Assembly: GCA_019187365.1 (NCBI GenBank)
Contig: JABARE010000016.1
Location: forward strand, 186,001 to 250,000
DNA from: Saprospiraceae bacterium
Lineage (GTDB): Bacteria; Bacteroidota; Bacteroidia; Chitinophagales; Saprospiraceae
Length of the DNA: 64,000 bases
Direction: 5' to 3'
Below, in pieces: positions 42,663 to 50,945 of this stretch (position 1 is the first letter of the stretch; every line of letters starts with the position of its first letter). A program made the translations under genes and the position numbers. The notes beneath the pieces were generated by a model, which had not been told where the DNA came from, did not search any database, and saw nothing but the letters and a program-made list of their open reading frames with translations.

Positions 42663-43175
42663 ATGAAGTTAACTCAAATAGTTTTTGCGACGCTGCTTTT
42701 CAGCATCCTTTCCACAAAATGGACATTTGCACAAAGTGAAGCCGAAAAATGGATGCGTAACTGGGAAGCACGGGCGGATTTAGAACGCATTGAAGACGTC
42801 TATATTCCCAAAGACCTGGCCGAAGCCATGTCTGAGCTCGATAGGCTTACAGACGACAGCATGGCAGCAGTCATTGCTCTGGCTCCGGAGGGTGAGATTG
42901 CGAGCAAATTGCACTTCAGTTTGGGCAGATGGATGCAACTCCATTGGGGACTCGAGGAAGGAAGCCGGCTTGCCGCCTACCTGCGCTCTCGTGGCCTAAG
43001 CTTTCCAGACGACATGATCGACCTACTCATCCGTTGCTGGCACCGCCACCTAAACGGGAAACCAACCGAGGAAGAAGGCCTGATCACAAAATACCAGGAA
43101 AGAAGGCGTTTGGAACACCGTAAGCGCCTGGAAAAAACAGAAAGGATCGTTCTTCCACCGCGGGACAAGCGATGA
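42663..43175 (+). CDS. DUF6794 family secreted protein
   Basis: 170 residues with a signal peptide (ending TFAQS). The central domain (~40-135) carries the phrases VYIPKDLAEAM..LD, HFSLGRWMQLHWGLEEGSRL and FPDDMIDLLIRCWHRHLNGKP, which fit a small helical domain seen in many Bacteroidota proteins and recently catalogued as DUF6794. A strongly basic tail (RRRLEHRKRLEKTER) follows. Function unknown; probably periplasmic. A terminator-like hairpin lies 77 bases after the stop. Confidence 0.8.
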   Translation: MKLTQIVFATLLFSILSTKWTFAQSEAEKWMRNWEARADLERIEDVYIPKDLAEAMSELDRLTDDSMAAVIALAPEGEIASKLHFSLGRWMQLHWGLEEGSRLAAYLRSRGLSFPDDMIDLLIRCWHRHLNGKPTEEEGLITKYQERRRLEHRKRLEKTERIVLPPRDKR

Positions 43176-43252
43176 AGGCGGAGTTTGGTAGCTCCCGTTT
43201 AATGATAAACTACCTGATTATCAAGTGGTCCTGAAAGGACTGGTGGGTGCCA

Positions 43253-43279
43253 GGCCAGTGGAAAGTGGCCGTTTTTTTT
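43253..43279 (+). terminator. Terminator-like hairpin upstream of topA
   Basis: A 5-bp G/C-rich stem (GGCCA at 43253-43257 with TGGCC at 43266-43270), an 8-base loop, and eight T in a row at 43272-43279. It probably closes the DUF6794 transcript. Confidence 0.65.
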
Positions 43280-43366
43280 CAAGTATGGATGGCTTGGACA
43301 GATGCTGATTCAATCATTAGAGTTCCGCTTCTCCTTTGACAGAAGGGCGCTTTCGTTAAAAAAATA

Positions 43367-43375
43367 TAGCTTTGC
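43367..43375 (+). promoter_or_regulatory. -7 box of the topA promoter
   Basis: TAGCTTTGC matches TANNTTTG(C). The upstream TTG (near 43337) is farther away than usual, so only the -7 element is well supported. The box lies inside the longest open frame and shows that topA begins at the ATG 43405, not at the TTG 43372. Confidence 0.5.
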
Positions 43376-43404
43376 CCGAATTTTTGTCAAAACCACAGCA
43401 CCGG

Positions 43405-45939
43405 ATGGCAAGTAAGCTGCTGATCGTAGAATCACCCGCGAAAGCAAAGACGATTGAAAAATATCTTGGAAAGGATTTTAAAGTAAAGTCGAGTTACGGG
43501 CACATCCGCGACCTGGATAAAGGGTCTAAAGGAGTCGATATTAAAAATGCTTTTCAGCCAAATTATGTCGTTTCACCCGAGAAAACTAAAGTTGTCAAAG
43601 AACTTAAGGAGTGGGCGGCAAAGGTTGAGGAAGTGTGGCTCGCAACAGACGAAGACCGCGAGGGTGAAGCCATAAGCTGGCATCTTTGTGAAGTCCTTGG
43701 GCTGGATCCGAAGTTGATCAAGCGCATCGTTTTTCACGAGATAACCAAGCCGGCAATCCAAAAGGCTGTTCAGTCTCCGCGCAATGTAGATCTTAATCTC
43801 GTCAACGCACAGCAGGCAAGGCGCGTGCTCGATCGTCTCGTCGGTTTTGAGTTAAGCGAAATCCTTTGGCGTAAGATCCGGAACAAGCTGTCTGCCGGCA
43901 GAGTACAATCCGTTGCAGTTAAACTGGTTGTAGATCGCGAAAGGGAAATTAAGGAATTCAACCAGACGGATTATTTCCGTGTTGATGCGGTCTTTACAAC
44001 CGGGAACGGAAAGCAACAATCCGTTCGAGCGGTCCTAAATCATAAATTTAGTAAAGACAGGGAAGCAGAAGATTTTCTGGAACAGTGCAAAGGATCTATA
44101 TTTCGCGTGGAGAAGGTTGAGGTCAAGCCTGTAAAGCGATACCCTTCGCCGCCGTTCACTACCTCAACATTGCAGCAGGAGGCCAGCAGAAAACTTGGAT
44201 TCGGGGTCAACCGAACGATGTCTGCAGCACAGAAGCTCTACGAAGCGGGATGGATCACCTACATGCGTACAGATTCTACCAATCTGAGCGACACGGCCAT
44301 AGCCGCAATGGCCAAGGAAATTGAAAACCTTTTTGGTCAAAACTATGTAAACACTCGTCAATACAAAACAAAGAGTGCTTCTGCGCAGGAAGCACACGAA
44401 GCCATCAGGCCAACTTACATGGACGTGCGTTCTGCCGGAGATGATACCGATCAGCAAAAGTTGTACGAACTGATCTGGAAGCGTGCGATGGCGTCACAGA
44501 TGGCTCCAGCCTCTTTAGAGAAGACCCAGGTGGACATTTCGATATCAAAAGTTGGAGACAAGCTGTTTGTTGCCGTGGGAGAGGTGCTGCTGTTTGATGG
44601 GTTTTTAAAGCTCTACATAGAATCCTCCGATGACGAGGACGAGGAGCAGGCCAATATTCTTCCACCCTTGAAGGTGGCTGATATCCTGTCATACCAAAAG
44701 ATCACGGCTGTTCAGAAATACAATCGTCCACCGGCAAGGTACACGGAGGCCAGCCTGGTTAAAAAACTTGAAGAACTGGGGATCGGCAGACCGTCGACGT
44801 ATGCACCGACGATCAGCAAGATCATGGAAGCTAACAGAGGTTATGTTGTGAAGGAATCAAGACCTGGAAGTGAAAGGAAGTTTCAGGTTATTTCCCTTGC
44901 TTCGGGTGTTCTCCAGCGTTCGACCGATAGTGAAATGGCTGGTGCTGCTAAGAACCACCTCTTCCCGACCGACATCGGGATCATCGTCTGCGATTACCTC
45001 GCCGAGCACTTTCCAGACGTGATCAATTATGGATTTACGGCAGAAATTGAAAAAGAGTTTGATGAAATAGCAGAGGGCAAGCTGGATTGGGTTAAAATGA
45101 TCGACGAGTTTTATTGGCCATTTCACAAGGATGTCGATGTGGTCATGGAACAGGGCGAAAGAGCAAAGGGCAGGAGAGATTTGGGACTTGATCCACATTC
45201 AGGTCGCAAGGTCATTGTCCAGCTCACGCGATTTGGTCCGGTGGTTCAGCTGGGTGACCGCGACGAAATGGCCGAGAATGAAAAACCGCTCTTTGCCAAT
45301 TTGCGACCCGGACAAAGCATGGAGACGATCAGCTTTGAGGAGGCACTTGACCTTTTTAAATTGCCCAGGACCCTGGGATCCATTGATGGAAATGAAGTAA
45401 TTGTAGGTGCGGGACGCTTTGGGCCGTACGTCAAATTTAAGGAGCAGTTTATTTCGATACCCAAGCACCATGATCCCCTGGAAATTTCCCTGGATGAAGC
45501 AAGTGAGCTCATCCGACAAAAGGAATTCCAGGATGCTCCGATTGGGTTTTACAAAGATCTCCCCGTCACAAAAGGCAAAGGACGTTTTGGTCCATTTGTA
45601 AAATGGAACGGCTTGTTCGTCAACATTCCCCGCAAATTTGATCCCGAACGACTGACCGTTGAACAAGCCATCCCACTGATCCAAGGCAAGGAAGATAAAG
45701 AGGCCAACCGCTACATACACCGCTTTGATGAGCTGAATCTCACCGTTGAAAACGGACGTTGGGGGCCATTCATCAAGTTTGGCAAGAAGATCATTAACAT
45801 CCCCAAGCAAAATGGTCAGAAAATAAGCCCGGAGGCAGTAGCCCAGATGACCATTGAAGAATTTAAGGCCATCGTCGAAGAACAGTTACCCGGAGCATTT
45901 GAGAAGAAAAAACCGGCTGTAAAGAAAGTGCGTAAATAG
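43405..45939 (+). CDS. topA: DNA topoisomerase I (type IA)
   Basis: 844 residues from ATG 43405. The Toprim domain carries ESPAKAKTIEKYLG near the start and DEDREGEAISWHL with the acidic triad near 82-88. The active tyrosine is Y286 in ITYMRTDST. The C-terminus lacks the four-Cys zinc fingers of E. coli TopA. Instead it has repeated GRFGPYVK/GRWGPFIKFG modules (at about 605, 680, 730 and 790), as is usual in Bacteroidota. The enzyme relaxes negative supercoils. The composite repeat begins about 15 bases after its stop. Confidence 0.96.
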   Translation: MASKLLIVESPAKAKTIEKYLGKDFKVKSSYGHIRDLDKGSKGVDIKNAFQPNYVVSPEKTKVVKELKEWAAKVEEVWLATDEDREGEAISWHLCEVLGLDPKLIKRIVFHEITKPAIQKAVQSPRNVDLNLVNAQQARRVLDRLVGFELSEILWRKIRNKLSAGRVQSVAVKLVVDREREIKEFNQTDYFRVDAVFTTGNGKQQSVRAVLNHKFSKDREAEDFLEQCKGSIFRVEKVEVKPVKRYPSPPFTTSTLQQEASRKLGFGVNRTMSAAQKLYEAGWITYMRTDSTNLSDTAIAAMAKEIENLFGQNYVNTRQYKTKSASAQEAHEAIRPTYMDVRSAGDDTDQQKLYELIWKRAMASQMAPASLEKTQVDISISKVGDKLFVAVGEVLLFDGFLKLYIESSDDEDEEQANILPPLKVADILSYQKITAVQKYNRPPARYTEASLVKKLEELGIGRPSTYAPTISKIMEANRGYVVKESRPGSERKFQVISLASGVLQRSTDSEMAGAAKNHLFPTDIGIIVCDYLAEHFPDVINYGFTAEIEKEFDEIAEGKLDWVKMIDEFYWPFHKDVDVVMEQGERAKGRRDLGLDPHSGRKVIVQLTRFGPVVQLGDRDEMAENEKPLFANLRPGQSMETISFEEALDLFKLPRTLGSIDGNEVIVGAGRFGPYVKFKEQFISIPKHHDPLEISLDEASELIRQKEFQDAPIGFYKDLPVTKGKGRFGPFVKWNGLFVNIPRKFDPERLTVEQAIPLIQGKEDKEANRYIHRFDELNLTVENGRWGPFIKFGKKIINIPKQNGQKISPEAVAQMTIEEFKAIVEEQLPGAFEKKKPAVKKVRK

Positions 45940-45954
45940 TCCTGAATTCCTCAT

Positions 45955-46910
45955 GGACACCTCGAATAACCTAGTTTTGATGCCAGAATGAAGTTAGGGA
46001 AACAAGACGAGGCGCGGTGAAGGAAGCTAAGTGGAGCAATACCTGACTGAACCGCAACGAAGTATTGTGAAGCTAAATTCATTTCGCGCGCAAGCCAATG
46101 CGGTCTGGCTGGATCGATAGGGAGCATTTAGAAGTGTCCTAAATTCAGTTGGCTATTGCCAGAGTAACAGTTGTATGTGCTATGTTGGAATATTTTTTCT
46201 TCATTTTTTGTTTGCTCCATGTAAATTGGGTTGTTACTTTCTTTTGCCGCAAAAGAAAGTAACCAAAGAAAGCTCGTCAGTATGCTAGGCGCTCACGCCG
46301 ACCTCATTCATCGCCTTTAGCTATCCCTCTTGGTAATAAGACAACTCACTGCCTGGTTTTTATACAACGGCGTGAACGTGTCCTGCGGTCTGGCGCTTCG
46401 CTGAGTTTCCAGGCCTGCGGACACTGCGCTTGCATACTGACTGTCCCAATGCAGTATCGTATGGATTTTGCCATCAGGTTTCATAGTATATTTTAGGGCC
46501 CATCTAAATACTCCCTGTTGATGCCAGAATGAAGGGGGCTGCCTATCTTCACTCCCTGTTGATGCTAGAATGAAAAGGGCTGCCTCCCTTCACTCCCTGT
46601 TGATGCCAGAAGGAATTTAGCAAAACAAGACGAGGCGCGGTGAAGGAAGCTATGTGGAGCAATAACTGACTGAACCGCAACGAAGTATTGTGAAGCTAAA
46701 TTCATTTCGCGCGCAAGCAAATGCGGTCTGGCTGGCGCAAGAGGGAGTGAAGAGAGGCAGCCCAAAAGGGAAACAAGACGAGGCGCGGTGAAGGAAGCTA
46801 TGTGGAGCAATACCTGACTGAACCGCAACGAAGTATTGTGAAGCTAAATTCATTGAGTGGGTGAGCCAGTGCGGTCTGGCTGGCGCAAGAGTGGGATATT
46901 CGTGGTGCCC
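45955..46910. repeat. Composite inverted-repeat element, copy 2
   Basis: This 0.96-kb gene-free region has outer arms at 45955-45983 (GGACACCTCGAATAACC...) and 46882-46910 (...GTGGGATATTCGTGGTGCCC) that are imperfect reverse complements. Inside are core A (~45983-46114), an arm at 46115-46143, 350 bases of other sequence, the complementary arm at 46492-46520, 41-bp units starting 46520 and 46561, core B (from ~46602), a right arm near 46741-46762 and core C to ~46880. It belongs to the same family as 30888-31824. The 350-base interior includes a palindrome (46233-46263) but no gene. Confidence 0.85.
46233..46263. repeat. Perfect 14-bp palindrome inside composite 2
   Basis: GTTACTTTCTTTTG at 46233-46246 pairs fully with CAAAAGAAAGTAAC at 46250-46263 around a 3-base loop. 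A similar GTTACTTTCTTT...AAAGAAAGTAAC motif is, from memory, common in repeated non-coding sequences of Bacteroidota. It is not followed by a T-run and is more likely part of the repeat than a terminator. Confidence 0.8.
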
Positions 46911-46937
46911 TTTAGTCAGTGATCCTGCTATTAAAGA

Positions 46938-47585
46938 TCATTCGGGCAGGCCAAGAAGTTGCTTTGCCCGGTCTGACTGAAGTTGAAAGAGCTCCGTAAT
47001 CATGATGCCTAAATCGATAAATGTATTCAGTTCGCTCACAGCTATCCGCTTGCTATGGGGGTAGAGCAAAAAGTAATAATTCAGCCCTTCCATACTCATT
47101 TCTTTTTGCCCACTCAAAAGATCAAGAATTTCTTTGGAAAAATAATGCCGTATCACTTTTTCAAAAGGCCCCTCCAACCGATACCGGCTGGAATAATTTT
47201 CAAAATCTGCAAAGTCAATATCTTTCATGCCAATGAGTTCCATCAATCGGTCTAAAAACGTCTCTGGTTTTTGCCTGAACTCCGGTAGAGATAACGCAAA
47301 TGAGTCGGCATAGAAGACGGATTGCCTTAAAGTGCGTCTCGAATTTCCACGCTGAATCGTATAGTTGAAGTCGAAAACACAATATCGGGTGCCGTCCCTC
47401 CTGAATGAAAGCACGTTATAGAATTTGTGCCTTCTTCCTTTCCTGAATAGACGAAATTCGCCAAGCTGGTCAAATTGTGCCCTTTCAGCAGACTGCTGAT
47501 AGTCCATGTTTCGTTCAAATGCCAATTGTTCAATGGCCTGTTCGCGATTGCGGCCGGCACCGGTGATCCATTCAGCGAGGCTCAT
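46938..47585 (-). CDS. Hypothetical cytoplasmic protein downstream of lpxB
   Basis: 215 residues, no signal peptide and no membrane helix. The middle contains a beta-hairpin-like stretch with many basic and aromatic residues (FRLFRKGRRHKFYNVLSFRRDGTRYCVFDFNYTI). The end is helical (HYFSKEILDLLSGQKEMSMEGLNYYFLLYPHSKRI). I recognise no family. It follows lpxB by 3 bases and is therefore probably translated from the same message. Confidence 0.8.
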   Translation of the reverse strand: MSLAEWITGAGRNREQAIEQLAFERNMDYQQSAERAQFDQLGEFRLFRKGRRHKFYNVLSFRRDGTRYCVFDFNYTIQRGNSRRTLRQSVFYADSFALSLPEFRQKPETFLDRLMELIGMKDIDFADFENYSSRYRLEGPFEKVIRHYFSKEILDLLSGQKEMSMEGLNYYFLLYPHSKRIAVSELNTFIDLGIMITELFQLQSDRAKQLLGLPE

Positions 47586-47588
47586 GTG

Positions 47589-48716
47589 TCAGACGGATTT
47601 TCGAAAAGACAGAAGAAAGTCCCGAGCAAGTAGTTCGTAGCAATGCTCCTTGTAGAGCATTTTGTCCAATTCACTTAGTGCGTCATGAATTTGTTTTCTT
47701 TCAATGGGAGTTTTAAGGCGCTGGAGTACTTGGGAAATGCGTGCAGGATGGCATTGATCTTGTATTAACTCCTCAACGATCTTGTTTCCGGCAAGCAGGT
47801 TCGCAAGGGAGATGAAGGGGACTTTGATGAGATGACGGGCAATGTGGTAGGATATGAAATTCCCCTTGTAGCAAACCACCATTGGGATTTTAAACAAAGC
47901 GGTTTCCAGGCTTGCAGTACCTGATGTGACCACGGCCAGGCGCGAGTGTCGCAGCAGGTTGTACATATCTTCATAAACTACGGCGGCAGTACATTTTTCC
48001 TCATTCAGGATCGACTCGTAAAGTGATTGATGTTGTCGCAGGCCGGCAATGGCAATTTGATATTTACATTCATCCCGTACGGCCCTTAGGTAGATGGGTA
48101 ACAGGGTGCGGATTTCCTGTGTCCTGCTCCCCGGAACCAATGTGATGATGCTTCTCTTATCCAACTTCCATTGCTGGCGGAACCCGGGCGTTGCAGAAAA
48201 CCGGTGGATGCGCTCGGCAAGCGGATGCCCGTGGTAGGTAGCAGAAATCCCATGTGAATTAAAAAATCCAACTTCAAAAGGCAGCACCACAAAAAGTTTC
48301 TGTACGCATTCGCGCAGGATGCGGACGCGGCGCTCTTTCCAGGCCCATACCTGTGGGGCGATAAAATAATTAACACTTAGACCCCGTCGATGGGCCCATT
48401 TCGCCATTCGCAAATTGAATCCCGGGTAATCGACGAGCAAAAGTAAGTCCGGGTTGAAGCTGTTTATGGCAGCTTTCGTCTTTCGGAAAAGACCCAAAAT
48501 CCGGGGCAGGTTGCGCACTACCTCCACAAAACCCATAAAGTTGGCTGCCGTGTAATGAACATCCAACTGGGCTCCGGCAGACTGAAGGGCAGGGCCACCC
48601 CAGCCCCTGATTTCCAATTCAGGGTGCAGGCGCCTTAATGCCTGGAGCAACAAACCCACATGGTGATCGCCCGAAGCCTCTCCGGCGATGACGTAGATCC
48701 TGATGGGGGCTCTCAT
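47589..48716 (-). CDS. lpxB: Lipid-A-disaccharide synthase
   Basis: 375 residues with the glycosyltransferase fold. N-terminal IYVIAGEASGDHHVGLLL, then GGPALQSAGA, LLVDYPGFNLRMAKWAHRRG, the YFIAPQVWAWKERRV phrase and LVPGSRTQEIRTLLPIY are all LpxB signatures, and SGTASLETALFKIPMVVCYK sits near 265-285. LpxB joins UDP-diacylglucosamine and lipid X to form the lipid A disaccharide. It overlaps the small membrane protein gene by 4 bases and is followed at 3 bases by an unknown gene. Confidence 0.95.
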   Translation of the reverse strand: MRAPIRIYVIAGEASGDHHVGLLLQALRRLHPELEIRGWGGPALQSAGAQLDVHYTAANFMGFVEVVRNLPRILGLFRKTKAAINSFNPDLLLLVDYPGFNLRMAKWAHRRGLSVNYFIAPQVWAWKERRVRILRECVQKLFVVLPFEVGFFNSHGISATYHGHPLAERIHRFSATPGFRQQWKLDKRSIITLVPGSRTQEIRTLLPIYLRAVRDECKYQIAIAGLRQHQSLYESILNEEKCTAAVVYEDMYNLLRHSRLAVVTSGTASLETALFKIPMVVCYKGNFISYHIARHLIKVPFISLANLLAGNKIVEELIQDQCHPARISQVLQRLKTPIERKQIHDALSELDKMLYKEHCYELLARDFLLSFRKSV

Positions 48717-49024
48717 CCCAAAAGGCCAAGGCCGTAAAAATACATCCAGAGGATCACGTAAAGCAGGGTAGGAAAAATGAGTCCGCGCATCGATGAAAGC
48801 ATAAACCGCCGGTTAAAGAAATGCATGGGAATGACGTTTGCTACGATGGCCAACAGCGCCACGGTACGTTCCCTGAATGTCGCGGTGAACCCTTCGGGGT
48901 GCAGTAAGTCGAGTGCGTCGAGTTTGTCGTAAAGACTGAGCAAAATGCCATATGCAGTGAAAGGAATGAGGAGGCCAACCAGGATCCCGATGTAAAGACG
49001 GTCGTATTTTTCTCTGATTTCCAT
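48713..49024 (-). CDS. Small membrane protein between surE and lpxB
   Basis: 103 residues from ATG 49024. The frame extends upstream to 49084, but that part overlaps surE. There are three hydrophobic helices (LYIGILVGLLIPFTAYGILLSLY, VALLAIVANVIPMHFFN, IFPTLLYVILWMYFYGLGLL). No family recognised, but it keeps a fixed place between surE (25 bases upstream) and lpxB (4-base overlap). It may help lipid A synthesis at the membrane, which is inference. Confidence 0.8.
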   Translation of the reverse strand: MEIREKYDRLYIGILVGLLIPFTAYGILLSLYDKLDALDLLHPEGFTATFRERTVALLAIVANVIPMHFFNRRFMLSSMRGLIFPTLLYVILWMYFYGLGLLG

Positions 49025-49049
49025 GCAGTTTGGGTCGCCGGATCCACGG

Positions 49050-49868
49050 TTAACGGGGACCGGGTAAAGAAACGTGAACTCCAATGTCAGAGGAGTCCCT
49101 GTGAAAATGATCGTTGTTGTGCAAGGCCTTGTAAGCGGTGAGGTCGTGTCCCGAAGGGACGATGCTGATGTAACCGTTATTCAAAGCCCAAATGTCTGTT
49201 CCCTCCATTGCATTTTGTTCGATGAATTTACCGGTGAGCCAATAATAACTTTCACCTCGGGGATCTTTTGATTCCTGATACTCTTCGTCCCACCGTCCTT
49301 CACACTGCCTGCACATGCGAATTCCTCGCAATTGTTCTTTTGGGAGCTTGGGAATGTTGACGTTGAGCAATTTGCAATCCTGGATTCCGTTATGGATGGC
49401 CTGGGCTACGATCTCGCGAACGTACTCTTCACTTGCCGAAAAGTCTGCATCGAAAGAGTAGTCCAGGAGTGAAAACCCGATCGATGGAATTAGCTCCAGA
49501 GATGCTTCCATGGCAGCAGAAAGTGTGCCGGAGTAAATGATGTTGATGGAAGCATTCGATCCGTGGTTGATGCCGGATAGGCAGAGGTCGACAGGCCGGC
49601 CTTTAAGCAGGATGTTCTTGGCGAGCTTTACACAATCGACCGGGGTCCCCGAGCACTCATAGGCTTCGATGCCCTGAAACGTTTCAATGCGATGTATTCG
49701 CAACGGCTGGTTGATGGTAATGGCGTGCCCGGTTCCCGACTGGGGACTGTTAGGGGCCACGACGATGACCTCGCCAAAATCCCTGGCAACGTTGACCAGG
49801 GCCTTCAGTCCCGGCGCAAAAATTCCATCGTCATTGGTTACCAAAATTCGCTTTTTCCCCATTGACAC
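49050..49868 (-). CDS. surE: 5'/3'-nucleotidase SurE
   Basis: 272 residues. The N-terminal metal site is KRILVTNDDGIFAPGLKAL, and VVAPNSPQSGTGHAI, then SGTPVDCVKLA and the SGINHGSN and YSGTLSAAMEA motifs follow. SurE is a divalent-metal phosphatase that hydrolyses nucleoside monophosphates and helps in stationary-phase survival. The length is typical. Met codons at 49868 and 49862 are both possible starts. First gene of the surE-membrane protein-lpxB-unknown unit. Confidence 0.95.
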   Translation of the reverse strand: MSMGKKRILVTNDDGIFAPGLKALVNVARDFGEVIVVAPNSPQSGTGHAITINQPLRIHRIETFQGIEAYECSGTPVDCVKLAKNILLKGRPVDLCLSGINHGSNASINIIYSGTLSAAMEASLELIPSIGFSLLDYSFDADFSASEEYVREIVAQAIHNGIQDCKLLNVNIPKLPKEQLRGIRMCRQCEGRWDEEYQESKDPRGESYYWLTGKFIEQNAMEGTDIWALNNGYISIVPSGHDLTAYKALHNNDHFHRDSSDIGVHVSLPGPR

Positions 49869-49926
49869 AATTTAGTCTCAAAGATAGAAGGTGCCTGACT
49901 AACTTTACAGGACCAGCCGAGGATTC

Positions 49927-50937
49927 ATGCCCTACCAGGAAGTTATAAAGCAAATGCTGACCAACAGCCGGAAGCCGGTGTACCTCATCGTTTCCGAAGA
50001 GCACTATTACCTGGATAAAGTGTTGCAAAAGCTTCAGGATCAATTTATTCCCCCGGAAGCACGCGACTTTAACCTGCTGGTAACCCTGGCACGGGAAACG
50101 GGTGTACCTGCCTTGCTTGACCTGGCACGCGAATTTCCCTTTCTCAGTGACCGGAGGCTGATCATTGCACGGGAAGCTCAGGAGGTCAAGGACTGGGAAC
50201 CGCTCATCGCCTATCTGTCCAGGCCCAATCCAGCCTGTCTGCTCGTCCTGCTCTTCTCCGGGAAACCCGACGGCCGAATGGCTTGGGTAAAAAAAGCTAA
50301 AGAACTTGCCCAATACACCGAACTCAAGTCGCTGTCAGACGGACAGGTGAGTGGGTTTGTCAAAGCCCTGGCTAAGGAAAAGGGCTTGTCCTTTGAGGAC
50401 GATGCCGTTGATTTGCTCGTCGATTACATCGGAAATGATCCGAGTGCATTTGACAATGAATTTGACAAGCTGGCCATCATTGCATCCAAGGGAAAGAAGA
50501 TCAGCCGGGATGACGTTACCCGCTTTTCGGGACTCAGCAGGGAGTTCAACGTCTTTGAACTGCAACGCGCTTTGGCCAAACGAGACAAAGCCGACATCTA
50601 CCGGATTGCATCAAATATGGCCAATCAAACAAAGGTAAGCCCCCTGGTTATGACGGTTGGGGCGCTTTTCCGATATTTTCAAAAGGTCTGGTTTGCAAAA
50701 GTATATGAGCGCAAGCCGGATGACGAGTTGTCAAAACTACTTGGCTTATCGAGCCGGTATTTTTTAAGTGAATACCGTGAGGCAGCTGCAAACTATCCAC
50801 TTTTCGCCATTGAGATGGCTTTTGGGATACTGAAAAGCATTGACCACCGGGGAAAGGGAATGGATACCGGTGCCGCCGGTGAAGGCGACTTATACCTGGA
50901 AATGGTGCTGCGACTTTCCGGATTGCCCTATAAATAA
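49927..50937 (+). CDS. holA: DNA polymerase III delta subunit
   Basis: 336 residues. N-terminal KPVYLIVSEEHYYLDKVLQKL and the middle helical region with KKISRDDVTRFSGLSREFNVFELQRALAKRD are typical of HolA, which opens the beta clamp within the clamp loader. The C-terminal helical collar domain is present (FRYFQKVWFAKVYE...LGLSSRYFLSEYREAAANY). The gene is divergent from surE and lies 8 bases before the alpha-2-macroglobulin gene. Confidence 0.93.
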   Translation: MPYQEVIKQMLTNSRKPVYLIVSEEHYYLDKVLQKLQDQFIPPEARDFNLLVTLARETGVPALLDLAREFPFLSDRRLIIAREAQEVKDWEPLIAYLSRPNPACLLVLLFSGKPDGRMAWVKKAKELAQYTELKSLSDGQVSGFVKALAKEKGLSFEDDAVDLLVDYIGNDPSAFDNEFDKLAIIASKGKKISRDDVTRFSGLSREFNVFELQRALAKRDKADIYRIASNMANQTKVSPLVMTVGALFRYFQKVWFAKVYERKPDDELSKLLGLSSRYFLSEYREAAANYPLFAIEMAFGILKSIDHRGKGMDTGAAGEGDLYLEMVLRLSGLPYK

Positions 50938-50945
50938 CAATCGAC

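Noticed and set aside
45940-46937. Insertion sequence with transposase
   Set aside because: The region has inverted-repeat arms but no transposase reading frame of any length, so at most it is a non-autonomous element.
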